64,000 nucleotides of DNA from CAVRIA01 sp963721115 (lineage in GTDB: Bacteria > Desulfobacterota > Binatia > HRBIN30 > CADEER01). Numbering within the stretch: position 1 is the stretch's first letter; every line of letters begins with the position of its first letter. Below the pieces are notes generated by a model that worked only from the letters and a program-made list of their open reading frames with translations, did no database searches and was not told where the DNA came from. This document shows positions 42,782 to 51,288 of the stretch, one piece after another. The stretch spans positions 186,001-250,000 of the forward strand of contig CAVRIA010000021.1 in the NCBI GenBank assembly GCA_963721115.1, written 5' to 3'. Both the position numbers and the translations under genes were made by a program.

Positions 42782-43915
42782 CTAGCTCGACTTCTTCAGC
42801 GCCGCTTCGCGCATGCGCACGGTGCTGTGCACCGGGTCCTCGTCGAAGCGCGGGATCACGTGCTTGCCGAACAGCTCGACGGACCGCAGAGCGACGCTCT
42901 GCGGCTGCGTCGACGCGAGGATGCCGAAGATGAGCTGATCGCAGCCGACGTCGGCGTACATCTGCACCCCGCGCGCGCACTCCTCCGGGTCTCCGACGAT
43001 GCGATTTCCGGAGGCGATGCGCTCCTCGAGCTGTGCGGCGGTGGGCTCGGGGATGAGCTGCGGCCAGGCCGGCACGCCCTGCGGGCGGGGGAAGGTGTCG
43101 AGGTAACGGAACACCAGGCTGGTGTGGTAGCCGCTGCCCATGTTCATCGCCATTTCGCGGGCCTTCTTGCCGTCCTCCATGCACACCAGCGCGGTGACGC
43201 ATGCCACGTTGTCGTTGACGTAGTCTCCGACCGGCTCGGCGTGCTTGATGTTCTCCTTGTAGACCTTGATCAGCGGCTCGAAATCCTTCGGAGAGCCGAG
43301 GCTGAAGCACAGCGCTCCGAGGCCGAGGCGAGCAGCCTTCTCGAAGGTCGACGGGCTGCCGCACGCGACCCACAGAGGCGGGTGGGGGCGCGTGTAAGGC
43401 TTGGGGAGCACGTTGCGCTCGGGCATCGAGAAGTACTTCCCCTGATGGCTGTAACGCGTCTCCTTCCACATGCGCAGGATCTCGCGCAGCGACTCGTCGT
43501 ACATCGCCCGCGTGGTGTCTCCATCGGGGATGCCGAACCCCTTGAACTCGGTGCTCGACGAGCCCCGCCCGGTGCCGAACTCGAAACGGCCCTCGCTCAG
43601 GTGGTCGAGCATGGCGACGCGCTCGGCCATGCGCGCCGGATGGTTCACCGGCGGCGTGATGTTGAAGATCGCCGAGCCGACGTGGAGGCGTTTGGTGCGT
43701 GCCGCGACGTAAGGCAGGAAGACCTCCGACGCCGAGATGTGCGAGTACTCCTCCAGGAAGTGATGCTCCACCGACCACACGTATTTCCAGCCGTGGCGGT
43801 CGCACGCCTCGGCGAGCTCGAGCTCGCGCATCAGCCGCGAGTGCTCGGCGTTGTCGGGATCGGCCTCCATCTCGTGTCGCGGGACGTGCGCCTGAACGAA
43901 CAAACCGAATTCCAT
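42782..43915 (-). CDS. LLM-class flavin-dependent oxidoreductase (bacterial luciferase-like)
   Basis: A 377-residue luciferase-family protein from the ATG at 43915 (MEFGLFVQAHVPRHEM). DRHGWKYVWSVEHHFLEEYS, LHVGSAIFNITPPVNHPARM, LSEGRFEFGTGRGSSSTEF, PHPPLWVACGSPSTFEKAAR and the ending SVELFGKHVIPRFDE mark the LLM class with flavin-type features. Several such enzymes in deltaproteobacterial genomes are annotated as alkane- or limonene-monooxygenase-like, but the substrate cannot be read here. Its C-terminus is the best match to the fragment at 25169-25291. It is first in the LLM-LLM-SDR run. Confidence 0.92.
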   Translation of the reverse strand: MEFGLFVQAHVPRHEMEADPDNAEHSRLMRELELAEACDRHGWKYVWSVEHHFLEEYSHISASEVFLPYVAARTKRLHVGSAIFNITPPVNHPARMAERVAMLDHLSEGRFEFGTGRGSSSTEFKGFGIPDGDTTRAMYDESLREILRMWKETRYSHQGKYFSMPERNVLPKPYTRPHPPLWVACGSPSTFEKAARLGLGALCFSLGSPKDFEPLIKVYKENIKHAEPVGDYVNDNVACVTALVCMEDGKKAREMAMNMGSGYHTSLVFRYLDTFPRPQGVPAWPQLIPEPTAAQLEERIASGNRIVGDPEECARGVQMYADVGCDQLIFGILASTQPQSVALRSVELFGKHVIPRFDEDPVHSTVRMREAALKKSS

Positions 43916-44327
43916 CGAATCTCTGCTCCAAGCCGACGAGCGCCGCGGGCGGCGCGCCGATTCTTCGTTGCGTGATGTGGGTTCTTCCGCGGCCCGCTGC
44001 CGGCGCGAGTCACCGGGACGGTGCGTCCGCGTGCATACTACAGAGGATCGCACGACGACAAGGAGGATCCCCCGCGCCGGTGCGGACGGCCAGAGCAATC
44101 CGCGTTCGCGGCGGAGCGGTCCGGCAAAGTTTACAATCGCCGCTTGTAAGAGTCGGCCGACACGCCGCTGTCAAGCCCCCCGGCGGTTTCTCTCGTCGAG
44201 ATGCCCGTCCGTCGAGCGGCGTGGCATGTTTCTCGCTGTCCCGCTGCTCGAGATCCAACCAACGGCAACTCACGGCGTGCCGCGGGCAGACGCCCGGCCC
44301 GGCACCCAGCGGAGAAGGTAGGTGGTT
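43916..44327. other. Non-coding region between the LLM cluster and a small gene
   Basis: No gene is supported in these 412 bases. TTACAA at 44131-44136 and TTGTAA at 44144-44149 form a perfect 6-bp inverted repeat with a 7-base spacer, the only AT-rich element here, and could be an operator or promoter part for the downstream small gene. GGAGAAGG at 44311-44318 is that gene's ribosome-binding site. Confidence 0.4.
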
Positions 44328-44693
44328 ATGATGTGGCCTGGTGTTCTGTCGGAGGACGTGTTGATCCCGGAGCTGATGCTGCCCGTTCAGTTCCAGGACA
44401 TTTGGAATCGGTCGCGCGCCAGCTCGCCGGAGCGCGAGCTGATGCTCGCCGTCGTCTCGCAGGCGGTGGCGGACATTCAAAAGTATCGCTATGCGCGCCG
44501 CCGCGAGGGCCAGCGCCTCTACTTGGAGGCGTACAGCTGGATGTCGTCGACGGACACGACGTGGTCCTTCTCGTTCGAGAACCTCTGCCGGACGCTCGGC
44601 CTGGCGCCCGAAGCGTTGCGGGACGAGCTGTTGGGGGTGAAGGAGTTCCGCGGTCGGCCGGCGGTCGGAGCGGAGCTGCGGCGCGCGGCTTGA
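44328..44693 (+). CDS. Small protein of unknown function
   Basis: A 121-residue protein from the ATG at 44328, with GGAGAAGG upstream and an alternative ATG three bases on. It reads VLIPELMLPVQFQDIWNRSR, ERELMLAVVSQAVADIQKYR and the distinctive YLEAYSWMSSTDTTWSFSFE followed by NLCRTLGLAPEALRDEL. A W-x-FSFENxCxxLGLxPxxLR pattern recurs in small proteins of deltaproteobacteria, usually of unknown function and thought to be DNA-associated regulators; that recollection is not strong. No signal peptide or membrane span is seen. Confidence 0.75.
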   Translation: MMWPGVLSEDVLIPELMLPVQFQDIWNRSRASSPERELMLAVVSQAVADIQKYRYARRREGQRLYLEAYSWMSSTDTTWSFSFENLCRTLGLAPEALRDELLGVKEFRGRPAVGAELRRAA

Positions 44694-44734
44694 TCGGCAT
44701 ACGGCGGCGGCCGCCCGGGGGCGGTCCGCCGCTC

Positions 44735-45544
44735 TTACTTGCCCTTCCAGACCGGCCGGCGTTTCTCGACGAACGCCCGTTGGGCCTCGCGGGCGTCTTC
44801 GGTGCGCCGCAGGGGACGACCGAGCTCCTCCTGGCGGCGGTACGCCTCTTCGAGCGGCGTGGCAAGGAGCTCGCGGACGCCGCGTCTGGTCTCGCGCACG
44901 GCGAGCGGCGCGTTGGAGGCGATGGCATCCGCCATGTCTAGCGCCTTCGGCAGCAGGTCCGCGGGCGCCACGACGTCGTTCACCAGGCCGATCGACAGCG
45001 CCCGCTGCGCGTCGATCGGTCGCGCGGCGAGCAGGAGCTCGTGCGCGTGTACCCAGGGGATCTGGCGCGCCAGAAGGACCGTCGCGTTGCCCGTCGGGTA
45101 GAGGCCGAGGCCGACTTCTTCCAGCGCGAACGTCGCCTGCGGGACGGCATAGCGGATCTCCGACGCCAGCATGAGGTCGAATCCCCCGGCCCGGGCGTGC
45201 CCGTTGACGGCGCAGATCAGGGGTGTGCCGAGGTCGAAGCCGGCGAGCAGCGCCGTCGCCGCCTGACGCAGGCCGGCGAACGACTCCTCGTCGATGCGCT
45301 CGCCCCGGGCGAGGCGCTGCGAGGCGGGAATCGTCGTCTTCATGTCCATGCCGGCGCAGAAGACGCGGTCGCCGGCACCGGTGAGCACGGCACAGCGGAT
45401 CTCGGGGTCGGCGGCGATGCGACGCCAGGCCGCGGCGAGGGCGGCGAGCATCGGGGGATCGAGTGCGTTGGCCCGCTCCGGGCGATCGAGCGTCACCACG
45501 GCGACGTGAGGATGGGCTTCCGGAAGGTCGAATCGGACTGGCAT
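44735..45544 (-). CDS. Enoyl-CoA hydratase/isomerase (crotonase family)
   Basis: A 269-residue crotonase-fold protein from the ATG at 45544. VAVVTLDRPERANALDPPML is the N-terminal family motif, AGDRVFCAGMDMKTT supplies the first oxyanion-hole backbone, and VNGHARAGGFDLMLASEIRYA with ATFALEEVGLGLYPTG supplies the second hole and the catalytic glutamates. It would hydrate or isomerise an enoyl-CoA, probably in fatty-acid or related acyl-CoA breakdown. It lies two bases after the histidine kinase stop on the same strand, which is odd for function but indicates a shared transcript. Confidence 0.93.
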   Translation of the reverse strand: MPVRFDLPEAHPHVAVVTLDRPERANALDPPMLAALAAAWRRIAADPEIRCAVLTGAGDRVFCAGMDMKTTIPASQRLARGERIDEESFAGLRQAATALLAGFDLGTPLICAVNGHARAGGFDLMLASEIRYAVPQATFALEEVGLGLYPTGNATVLLARQIPWVHAHELLLAARPIDAQRALSIGLVNDVVAPADLLPKALDMADAIASNAPLAVRETRRGVRELLATPLEEAYRRQEELGRPLRRTEDAREAQRAFVEKRRPVWKGK

Positions 45545-45546
45545 GA

Positions 45547-47370
45547 TCAGACCGATACGGGGATCGAAACGCTGAAGCAACTGCCCACCCCCGGCGAGCT
45601 GTCGACGGTCACCTCGCCGCCGTGAGCCTCGACGAGCGTCTTGGCGATGAACAGTCCCAGACCGGTGCCCTCGTGGGGATGTCGGGTCTCCACCCGGGCG
45701 TAGGGCCGAAAGAGGGAAGGGATGCTCTCGGGGGCGATTCCCGGTCCGCTGTCGGCGACGTCGACGATCACCCGTTCCCCGTCGCGCCGCGAGCGGATCT
45801 CGATACGTCCGTCCTCGGGCGTGAACTTGATCGCGTTGTGAATGAGGTTGCCGAAAACCCGCTCCATTGCCAAGGCGTCGCCGTCGATGGCCGGCAGGTC
45901 GTCGGCCAGATCCAGCTGCACGGCGATCCGCTTGCGGCGCGTCTCGCCGGCGTAGAGGCCGGCGACCTGGGTCAATTGCGCGTTCAGGTCGAGCGGCTTG
46001 CGGGTCAGGGTCAGGCTGCCGGCTTCGATCTGGCTGAGGCCGAGGTAGTTCGCCACCAGGGCAAGGACCGTCTGGGCATTGTGCCGCAAGCGTTCCAGCA
46101 GCTCGAGCTGCTCGGCGTTCATAGTGCCGAAGTCGGGCAACATGTCCGCGAAGCCGAGGATGACGGCGAGGGGGTTCTTGATGTCGTGGGTGAGCATGGC
46201 GAGGAAATTGGCTTTTTGTCGCGCCAGGTCCCTCTGCACCGTGACGTCGTGCGCGACGCTCAGAATCGCGGTCTTGCCCTCGAAGCGGATGGGCCGCTCG
46301 CGGACCTCGACCTCGATGCGTTTCTGCGAGCGGCTGACGTAGGCGCTCTCGAAGCTGCGAACATGTTCGAGGTCCCTCGAGTCCGCCGGCCGCGCCATGG
46401 CGAACTCGTTCAGATTGCGTCCGAGCAGATCGGTCGGGCTGCATTCGAGACGCTCCGCTCCGGTCTGATTCACGTGGCAGATGACGCCGCGCTCGTCGTG
46501 CACCAGAACGATCTCCGGGATCGCCTCGAACAGCGAGCGCCAGCGCGCCTCCGATTCGCGCAGCGCGCGGGTGCGCTCGTCGAGCAGCTCCTCGATCCGG
46601 ATGAGGGAGCGCTGGCGGCGAACCCGTTCGCACAGCTCGATGACGTCGGCCGGCTCGAACGGGGTGTGTAGATATCCGTCGGCGCCGCGCCGCGTGATGT
46701 GAACCGCCTTCTCGGCGCTGTGGTCGGCGGTCACGACGATGGTGACCATGCGCGAGCCGGGGCGCGTCGTCCGCTCGAGCAGGTCGTCGCAGCTCAGGTC
46801 GGACAGGGCGTCGTCGACGATCAGGATCTGCGGTCGATGCTCCTCGGAGAGCCGCCGCCCCTCGGTTCCCGACAGGGCGACCTGGACGCTGTAGCCGGCC
46901 TGCTCGAACGGATGCCGCAGCTTCTCGGCATCGGCCGCGCGCGGCATGACGAGGAGGACGCGCATCGTCGGGCGGGGCGTCCGGCCGTCCAGGATGGCGC
47001 GCACGTATTCCTGCAGAACGGAGGGGGGAAACGGGCTGGAGAGGAAGCCGTTGGCGCCCATGTCGATCGACATCTGCTCCGGATCGGCGCCGGAGAAGGT
47101 GGCCGAGACGACCAGGATCGGAATCTTGTTGAAGGACGAGAACTCGGAGGAGCGCAGAAGCTGGCAGAAGCGCCACCCGTCGATGCCCGGCATGTGCAGG
47201 TCGGTGATGACGATGTCGACCCGCTCGGGCCCGTTCATCACCTGCAGCGCCTCCTCGGCCCCGAGGCAGCAGTGCGCGTCGATGCCGGCGTGTCTGAGGA
47301 CCGCGGCGATCAGTCGGAGCTGGGATGGGTCGTCGTTGACGACGATGGCTCGGTGCTCCGGCGGGTTCAT
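45547..47370 (-). CDS. Histidine kinase with two N-terminal receiver domains and a PAS domain
   Basis: A 607-residue cytosolic sensor. Receiver 1 spans about 8-125 (phosphoacceptor Asp57 in IVITDLHMPG). A second receiver-like domain at 137-250 has ILIVDD near 182-187. A PAS domain follows (about 275-385: WRSLFEAIPEIVLVHDERGV). HisKA has His395 in MLTHDIKNPLAVILG, and the ATPase domain has NLIHNAIKFTPEDG, DSGPGIAPESIPSLF and GTGLGLFIAKTLVEA. No membrane span is present, so it senses an internal or phosphorelay input. The ATG at 47370 is preferred over a TTG at 47418. It could exchange phosphate with the orphan REC/Hpt pair, which is inference. Confidence 0.9.
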   Translation of the reverse strand: MNPPEHRAIVVNDDPSQLRLIAAVLRHAGIDAHCCLGAEEALQVMNGPERVDIVITDLHMPGIDGWRFCQLLRSSEFSSFNKIPILVVSATFSGADPEQMSIDMGANGFLSSPFPPSVLQEYVRAILDGRTPRPTMRVLLVMPRAADAEKLRHPFEQAGYSVQVALSGTEGRRLSEEHRPQILIVDDALSDLSCDDLLERTTRPGSRMVTIVVTADHSAEKAVHITRRGADGYLHTPFEPADVIELCERVRRQRSLIRIEELLDERTRALRESEARWRSLFEAIPEIVLVHDERGVICHVNQTGAERLECSPTDLLGRNLNEFAMARPADSRDLEHVRSFESAYVSRSQKRIEVEVRERPIRFEGKTAILSVAHDVTVQRDLARQKANFLAMLTHDIKNPLAVILGFADMLPDFGTMNAEQLELLERLRHNAQTVLALVANYLGLSQIEAGSLTLTRKPLDLNAQLTQVAGLYAGETRRKRIAVQLDLADDLPAIDGDALAMERVFGNLIHNAIKFTPEDGRIEIRSRRDGERVIVDVADSGPGIAPESIPSLFRPYARVETRHPHEGTGLGLFIAKTLVEAHGGEVTVDSSPGVGSCFSVSIPVSV

Positions 47371-47582
47371 TGAGTGGTGGCGTCGGTCCGGCGCCTCGTT
47401 GGCCGGCGCGCCTGGCAACTCGCTAACAGATCGGCTCGCTTGTTTCTACGAGGCAGGTGAGTTGCCAAACGCCTGGCCGCCGTGCCGGTGCCGCCGCGCG
47501 GCGGATGGGTCGCGGGCCGGTGTGCCACGGGTCCTGCCGTCATGCCTCGTGCCCCCCTTGGCGCGATCGCCGTCGCCGGTGC

Positions 47583-48992
47583 TCAAAAGATGCGGTTGAG
47601 ACCGTTGAGCGCCGCGACGCGGTACGCCTCGGCCATCGTCGGGTAGTTGAACGTCGTGTTGACGAAGTACCTGAGGTTGTTGGCATCGCCGCTCTGCGAC
47701 AGGATGGCCTGCCCGATGTGAATGATCTCGGCCGCCTCGTCGCCGAAGCAGTGCACGCCGAGGATCTGCAGGGTGTCGCGGTGGAAGAGCAGCTTCAGCA
47801 TTCCGACGGTGTGGCCGGTGATCTGGGCGCGCGCGATGCTCTTGAAGAAGGCGTGGCCGACCTCGTAGGGCACCGCGGCTTCGGTGAGCTCGCGCTCGGT
47901 GCGGCCGACCGAGCTGATCTCCGGTGCCGTGTAGATGCCGACCGGGATCATCTCGACCAAGTGATCCGAGTGGCCGAACAAGAGATGCGACATCGCGATT
48001 CGGCCCTGGTCGTAGGCGACGCTGGCGAGGGCGGGCGGGCCGACCACGTCGCCCACCGCATAGATGTGGGGCACGTCGGTCTGGTAGTGCTGGTTGACGC
48101 GGACGTACTGGCGTCGATCGGTGGTGACGCCGATCGCCTCCAGACCGAGGTCCTCGGCGTTGCCGATGCGCCCGTTCGCCCACAGCAGGGCGTCGGTCTT
48201 CAGTCTCTTGCCGGACTTGAGCTGCAGGACCACGCCATCGTCCTCGCCGCGGATCTCGTCGTACACCTCCTCGTGGCGGATGAGCACGCCCTGATCGCGC
48301 AGGTGGTAGGAGAGGGCGTCGATGATCTCGTCGTCGAGAAATTCGAGCAGCTTCTGGCGCGTGTTGACGAGGTTCAGCTTCATGTCGAGGGCGCGGAAGA
48401 TCGAGGCGTATTCGCATCCCACGACGCCGGCACCGTAGATGGTCATCGAGCGCGGCGTGTGCGCCATGCGCAGGACGCTCTCGCTGTCGAAGATGCGCGG
48501 GTGGGCGAAGTCGACGTCGGGCGGGTGATAGGGACGCGATCCGCTGGCGATGACGATGGCCTCGGCCCGGTGGCGCTCGCGCGCTCCGTGCGGCTTGTCC
48601 ACCTCCACGGTATGCGGGTCGGCGAAGCGCGCCTTGCCCAGGACCATCTGCACGTCGTTGCGCTCGTAGAAGCGATAGCGGACGTCGACCTGCCTCTGCA
48701 CGACGTTGGCGGCGCTCTGCATCAGCTGTGGAAAGCTCAGACGCGTGGGCTCCACGACCTCGCGCAGCAGGGGCTGTCGGATCACCTCCATCATGCGCCG
48801 GGCGGCGAAGCGCAATGCCTTGCTGGGGATCGTCCCCAGGTGCGTGCAGGTGCCGCCGACCAGGGGGCTCTGCTCGATCAAGGTGACGGTCCTGCCGTTC
48901 TTGGCGGCCTGCATGGCGGCCCCCTCTCCTCCGGGGCCGCTGCCGATGATGATGACGTCCGATCTCCCTTCCACGCTTTCGTCGCCCGACAT
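47583..48992 (-). CDS. sthA: Soluble pyridine nucleotide transhydrogenase
   Basis: A 469-residue flavoprotein. DVIIIGSGPGGEGAAMQAAK is the FAD motif; GGTCTHLGTIPSKALR marks SthA, where the second redox cysteine of disulfide reductases is replaced, so it does not reduce disulfides. IYGAGVVGCEYASIFRALD binds NAD(P), and IYAVGDVVGPPALASVA and LGVHCFGDEAAEIIHIGQA complete the family. It moves hydride between NADPH and NAD+, mainly to remove excess NADPH. The gene stands alone, with about 160 bases on one side and 190 on the other. The region 48993-49177 contains no gene. Confidence 0.95.
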   Translation of the reverse strand: MSGDESVEGRSDVIIIGSGPGGEGAAMQAAKNGRTVTLIEQSPLVGGTCTHLGTIPSKALRFAARRMMEVIRQPLLREVVEPTRLSFPQLMQSAANVVQRQVDVRYRFYERNDVQMVLGKARFADPHTVEVDKPHGARERHRAEAIVIASGSRPYHPPDVDFAHPRIFDSESVLRMAHTPRSMTIYGAGVVGCEYASIFRALDMKLNLVNTRQKLLEFLDDEIIDALSYHLRDQGVLIRHEEVYDEIRGEDDGVVLQLKSGKRLKTDALLWANGRIGNAEDLGLEAIGVTTDRRQYVRVNQHYQTDVPHIYAVGDVVGPPALASVAYDQGRIAMSHLLFGHSDHLVEMIPVGIYTAPEISSVGRTERELTEAAVPYEVGHAFFKSIARAQITGHTVGMLKLLFHRDTLQILGVHCFGDEAAEIIHIGQAILSQSGDANNLRYFVNTTFNYPTMAEAYRVAALNGLNRIF

Positions 48993-49177
48993 GAGCTCCA
49001 GTGTACCAGGAGTCGGGGGGAGGGCAAAAAAGCGGCGGAGCGGAGATGGTTCACCGACTTCGCCCTTTTCTTCTCTGCGCCTTTGCCTTTGCCCGAATCT
49101 ACTCGTTTCCCGGCCGAGGCAAGGGCACAGGCGAGGCAAAGACCAGGATTGGAAGAGACTCTTTGCGCAGAGCCGGT

Positions 49178-50170
49178 TCACCCCAGGGCTTCGGATAGCG
49201 AGCGCAGCGAGACGTCGTAGCGGTGCGAGACATTCATGTGGCCGCCTTCGAACTCCTGGTAGACGTGCGGAATGCCGAGCGCCGCGAGCCGGCGCGTGTA
49301 GATTCGGGCGCCGTACTGGAGGTGGTGCTCGTCCCAGCGACCGCAGTCGAGGTAGTAGTGGCGCAGCGAGCGCAGGGCATCGGCGTGGCGGGCGACGAGA
49401 TGGACGGGGTCGTGCTCGAGCCAGCGCTGCCAGACGTCGTCGCGCAGCTCTCCGGTGTGCTCGTCGAAGGGCAGGTCGAAGCCGATCGGCGAGGCGGGGT
49501 TCGGCGAGTAGCAGGACGACATGGCGAGCATGTTCACCAGGGTGAACCAGTGCGCGCCGCGCTCCGGCTGCGGATGTGGAAAGCCTTCCAGGAAGCGCGC
49601 GGCCGAGTGCTCGTAGCGCGCCAGCGCGGCGACGCAGCGCGGGATGTCCGCCTTGTAGCAGAGCTCGAAGTACTTGTCCCCGGAGTGATCCGCGGCGAGA
49701 CCGAACACCTCGGGGTGGCGCATGGCGAGCACCGTGGCGCCGTACCCACCGGAGCTCTTGCCCAGGATGATGCGCCGCTCGCGCGCCGGCTCGCTGCGAT
49801 ACGTGGCGTCGACGAACGGCACCAGCTCGTCGACCAGGTGGTCCTCGTAGCGGCCGGTCGCGGCGGAGTTGACGTACTGGCTGCCGCCGAGGCGGGTGAT
49901 GCCGTCGACCATGACGACGATCATCGGACGCATCGCGCCGCCGCCGATGAGCCGGTCGAGGCGCTGCGGCAGGTTCTCTCCCCACAGGGACTCGCCGAGG
50001 AGCAGCGCGCCGCCGCCGCCGAAGCCGGCGAGGAAGTAGGCCACCGGGTAGCGGGCGTCCGACGACTCGTAGCCGGGTGGCAGGTAGACGGGGATGTGCC
50101 GCTCGTGCGGATCGCGCATCGGATTGTCGCGCAGCACCTGGCTGGCGAATCTCTGCAGGGCGACGGGCAT
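49178..50170 (-). CDS. Alpha/beta hydrolase (esterase D/putative esterase family)
   Basis: A 330-residue protein from the ATG at 50170. HIPVYLPPGYESSDARYPVA opens the alpha/beta fold, PMIVVMVDGITRLGGSQYVN follows, and the nucleophile elbow is GKSSGGYGATV, giving the family G-x-S-x-G. A late His is in EFEGGHMNVSHRYD; with an Asp near DCGRWDEHHLQ it likely completes the triad. There is no obvious signal peptide, so it is probably cytosolic, acting on an ester not identifiable here. It is divergent from moaA with a shared 75-base promoter region. Confidence 0.88.
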   Translation of the reverse strand: MPVALQRFASQVLRDNPMRDPHERHIPVYLPPGYESSDARYPVAYFLAGFGGGGALLLGESLWGENLPQRLDRLIGGGAMRPMIVVMVDGITRLGGSQYVNSAATGRYEDHLVDELVPFVDATYRSEPARERRIILGKSSGGYGATVLAMRHPEVFGLAADHSGDKYFELCYKADIPRCVAALARYEHSAARFLEGFPHPQPERGAHWFTLVNMLAMSSCYSPNPASPIGFDLPFDEHTGELRDDVWQRWLEHDPVHLVARHADALRSLRHYYLDCGRWDEHHLQYGARIYTRRLAALGIPHVYQEFEGGHMNVSHRYDVSLRSLSEALG

Positions 50171-50245
50171 GTCGACGGTCCGGCCTCCGTGCGCAACCCT
50201 ACAGGGTTCTTCCGCGCGAATCGAGAAATTGCCATAGTAAATGGG

Positions 50246-51268
50246 ATGTCGATCGTCGACACGCTCGCGCGGCCGCTGCGCAACCTGCGCATCTCGGTCA
50301 CCGACCGGTGCAATCTGCGCTGCCAGTACTGCATGCCGGAGGAGCACTACCTGTGGCTGCCGCGGGAGAACATGCTGCACTTCGAGGAGATCAGCTCTCT
50401 CGTCGACGTGTTCGCCGGCCTCGGCGTCGACCGCGTGCGGCTCACCGGAGGCGAGCCTCTGCTGCGCCACGACGTGTCGACGCTGGTGCGCCTGCTGGCC
50501 GCCAAGCCGGCGATTCGCGACCTGGCGCTGACCACGAACGGCCTGCTGCTTGCCGAGCAGGCGGAGTCGCTGGCGCGGGCCGGGTTGCACCGGCTGACGG
50601 TCAGCCTCGACACCTTGCAGCCGGAGCGCTTCCGGGCGCTGACGCGGCGCGACGGCCTGGACCAGGTGCTGGCCGGCATCGACGCCGCGCTGCGGGCCGG
50701 GTTCGCGGGAATCAAGATCGACACCGTCGTGATGCGCGGGACGAACGACGACGAGCTGGTCGCCCTGATCGAGTACGCGCGCCCCTTCGGCTTGGAGGTG
50801 CGCTTCATCGAGTACATGGACGTCGGCGGAGCGACGCGCTGGGCGATGACGGGCGTCGTGCCGCGCGACGAGATCCTGGCCCGGATCGGCGAGCGCTACG
50901 GCGCGATCGAGCCGTTGCGGGAGGAGACGTCGGCGCCGGCCGATCGTTATCGGCTGCCGGACGGCACGGTGTTCGGCATCATCGCCTCGACCACCGCGCC
51001 GTTCTGCCGCTCCTGCGACCGCGCCCGCCTCACGGCAGACGGCATGTGGTACCTGTGCCTCTATGCGCGCCTGGGAGTGGATCTGCGCGGCGCCCTGCGC
51101 GGTGGCGCGTCGCCGCGGGAGATCGAGGACCTCATCGCCGGCCGCTGGCGCCGGCGCGACGACCGCGGCGCCGAGCGGCGCCTCGAGGGGCGCGACCGCG
51201 CGCCGCTCCTGCAGGTCCCCGATCTGCGCGAAGATCCCCACCTCGAGATGCACACGCGCGGCGGCTAG
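50246..51268 (+). CDS. moaA: GTP 3',8-cyclase (molybdenum cofactor biosynthesis)
   Basis: A 340-residue radical-SAM enzyme that converts GTP to 3',8-cyclo-GTP, the first step of molybdopterin synthesis. TDRCNLRCQYCMPEEHY is the SAM-binding [4Fe-4S] motif, VRLTGGEPLLRHDV and LTTNGLLLAEQ follow, and the second cluster lies in FCRSCDRARLTADGMWYLCL. The C-terminus ends in Gly-Gly (HTRGG), which inserts into the active site. No other moa or moe gene is nearby. The ATG at 50246 is in frame with the motif; another ATG five bases earlier is not. Confidence 0.97.
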   Translation: MSIVDTLARPLRNLRISVTDRCNLRCQYCMPEEHYLWLPRENMLHFEEISSLVDVFAGLGVDRVRLTGGEPLLRHDVSTLVRLLAAKPAIRDLALTTNGLLLAEQAESLARAGLHRLTVSLDTLQPERFRALTRRDGLDQVLAGIDAALRAGFAGIKIDTVVMRGTNDDELVALIEYARPFGLEVRFIEYMDVGGATRWAMTGVVPRDEILARIGERYGAIEPLREETSAPADRYRLPDGTVFGIIASTTAPFCRSCDRARLTADGMWYLCLYARLGVDLRGALRGGASPREIEDLIAGRWRRRDDRGAERRLEGRDRAPLLQVPDLREDPHLEMHTRGG

Positions 51269-51288
51269 AATGGCCGGGGCCTGCCGCC

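Noticed and set aside
40007..43975. 1,322-codon plus-strand frame across the LLM/SDR genes
   Set aside because: It is the antisense of four well-supported minus-strand genes and has the His/Asp/Val/Arg-rich composition of a shadow frame.
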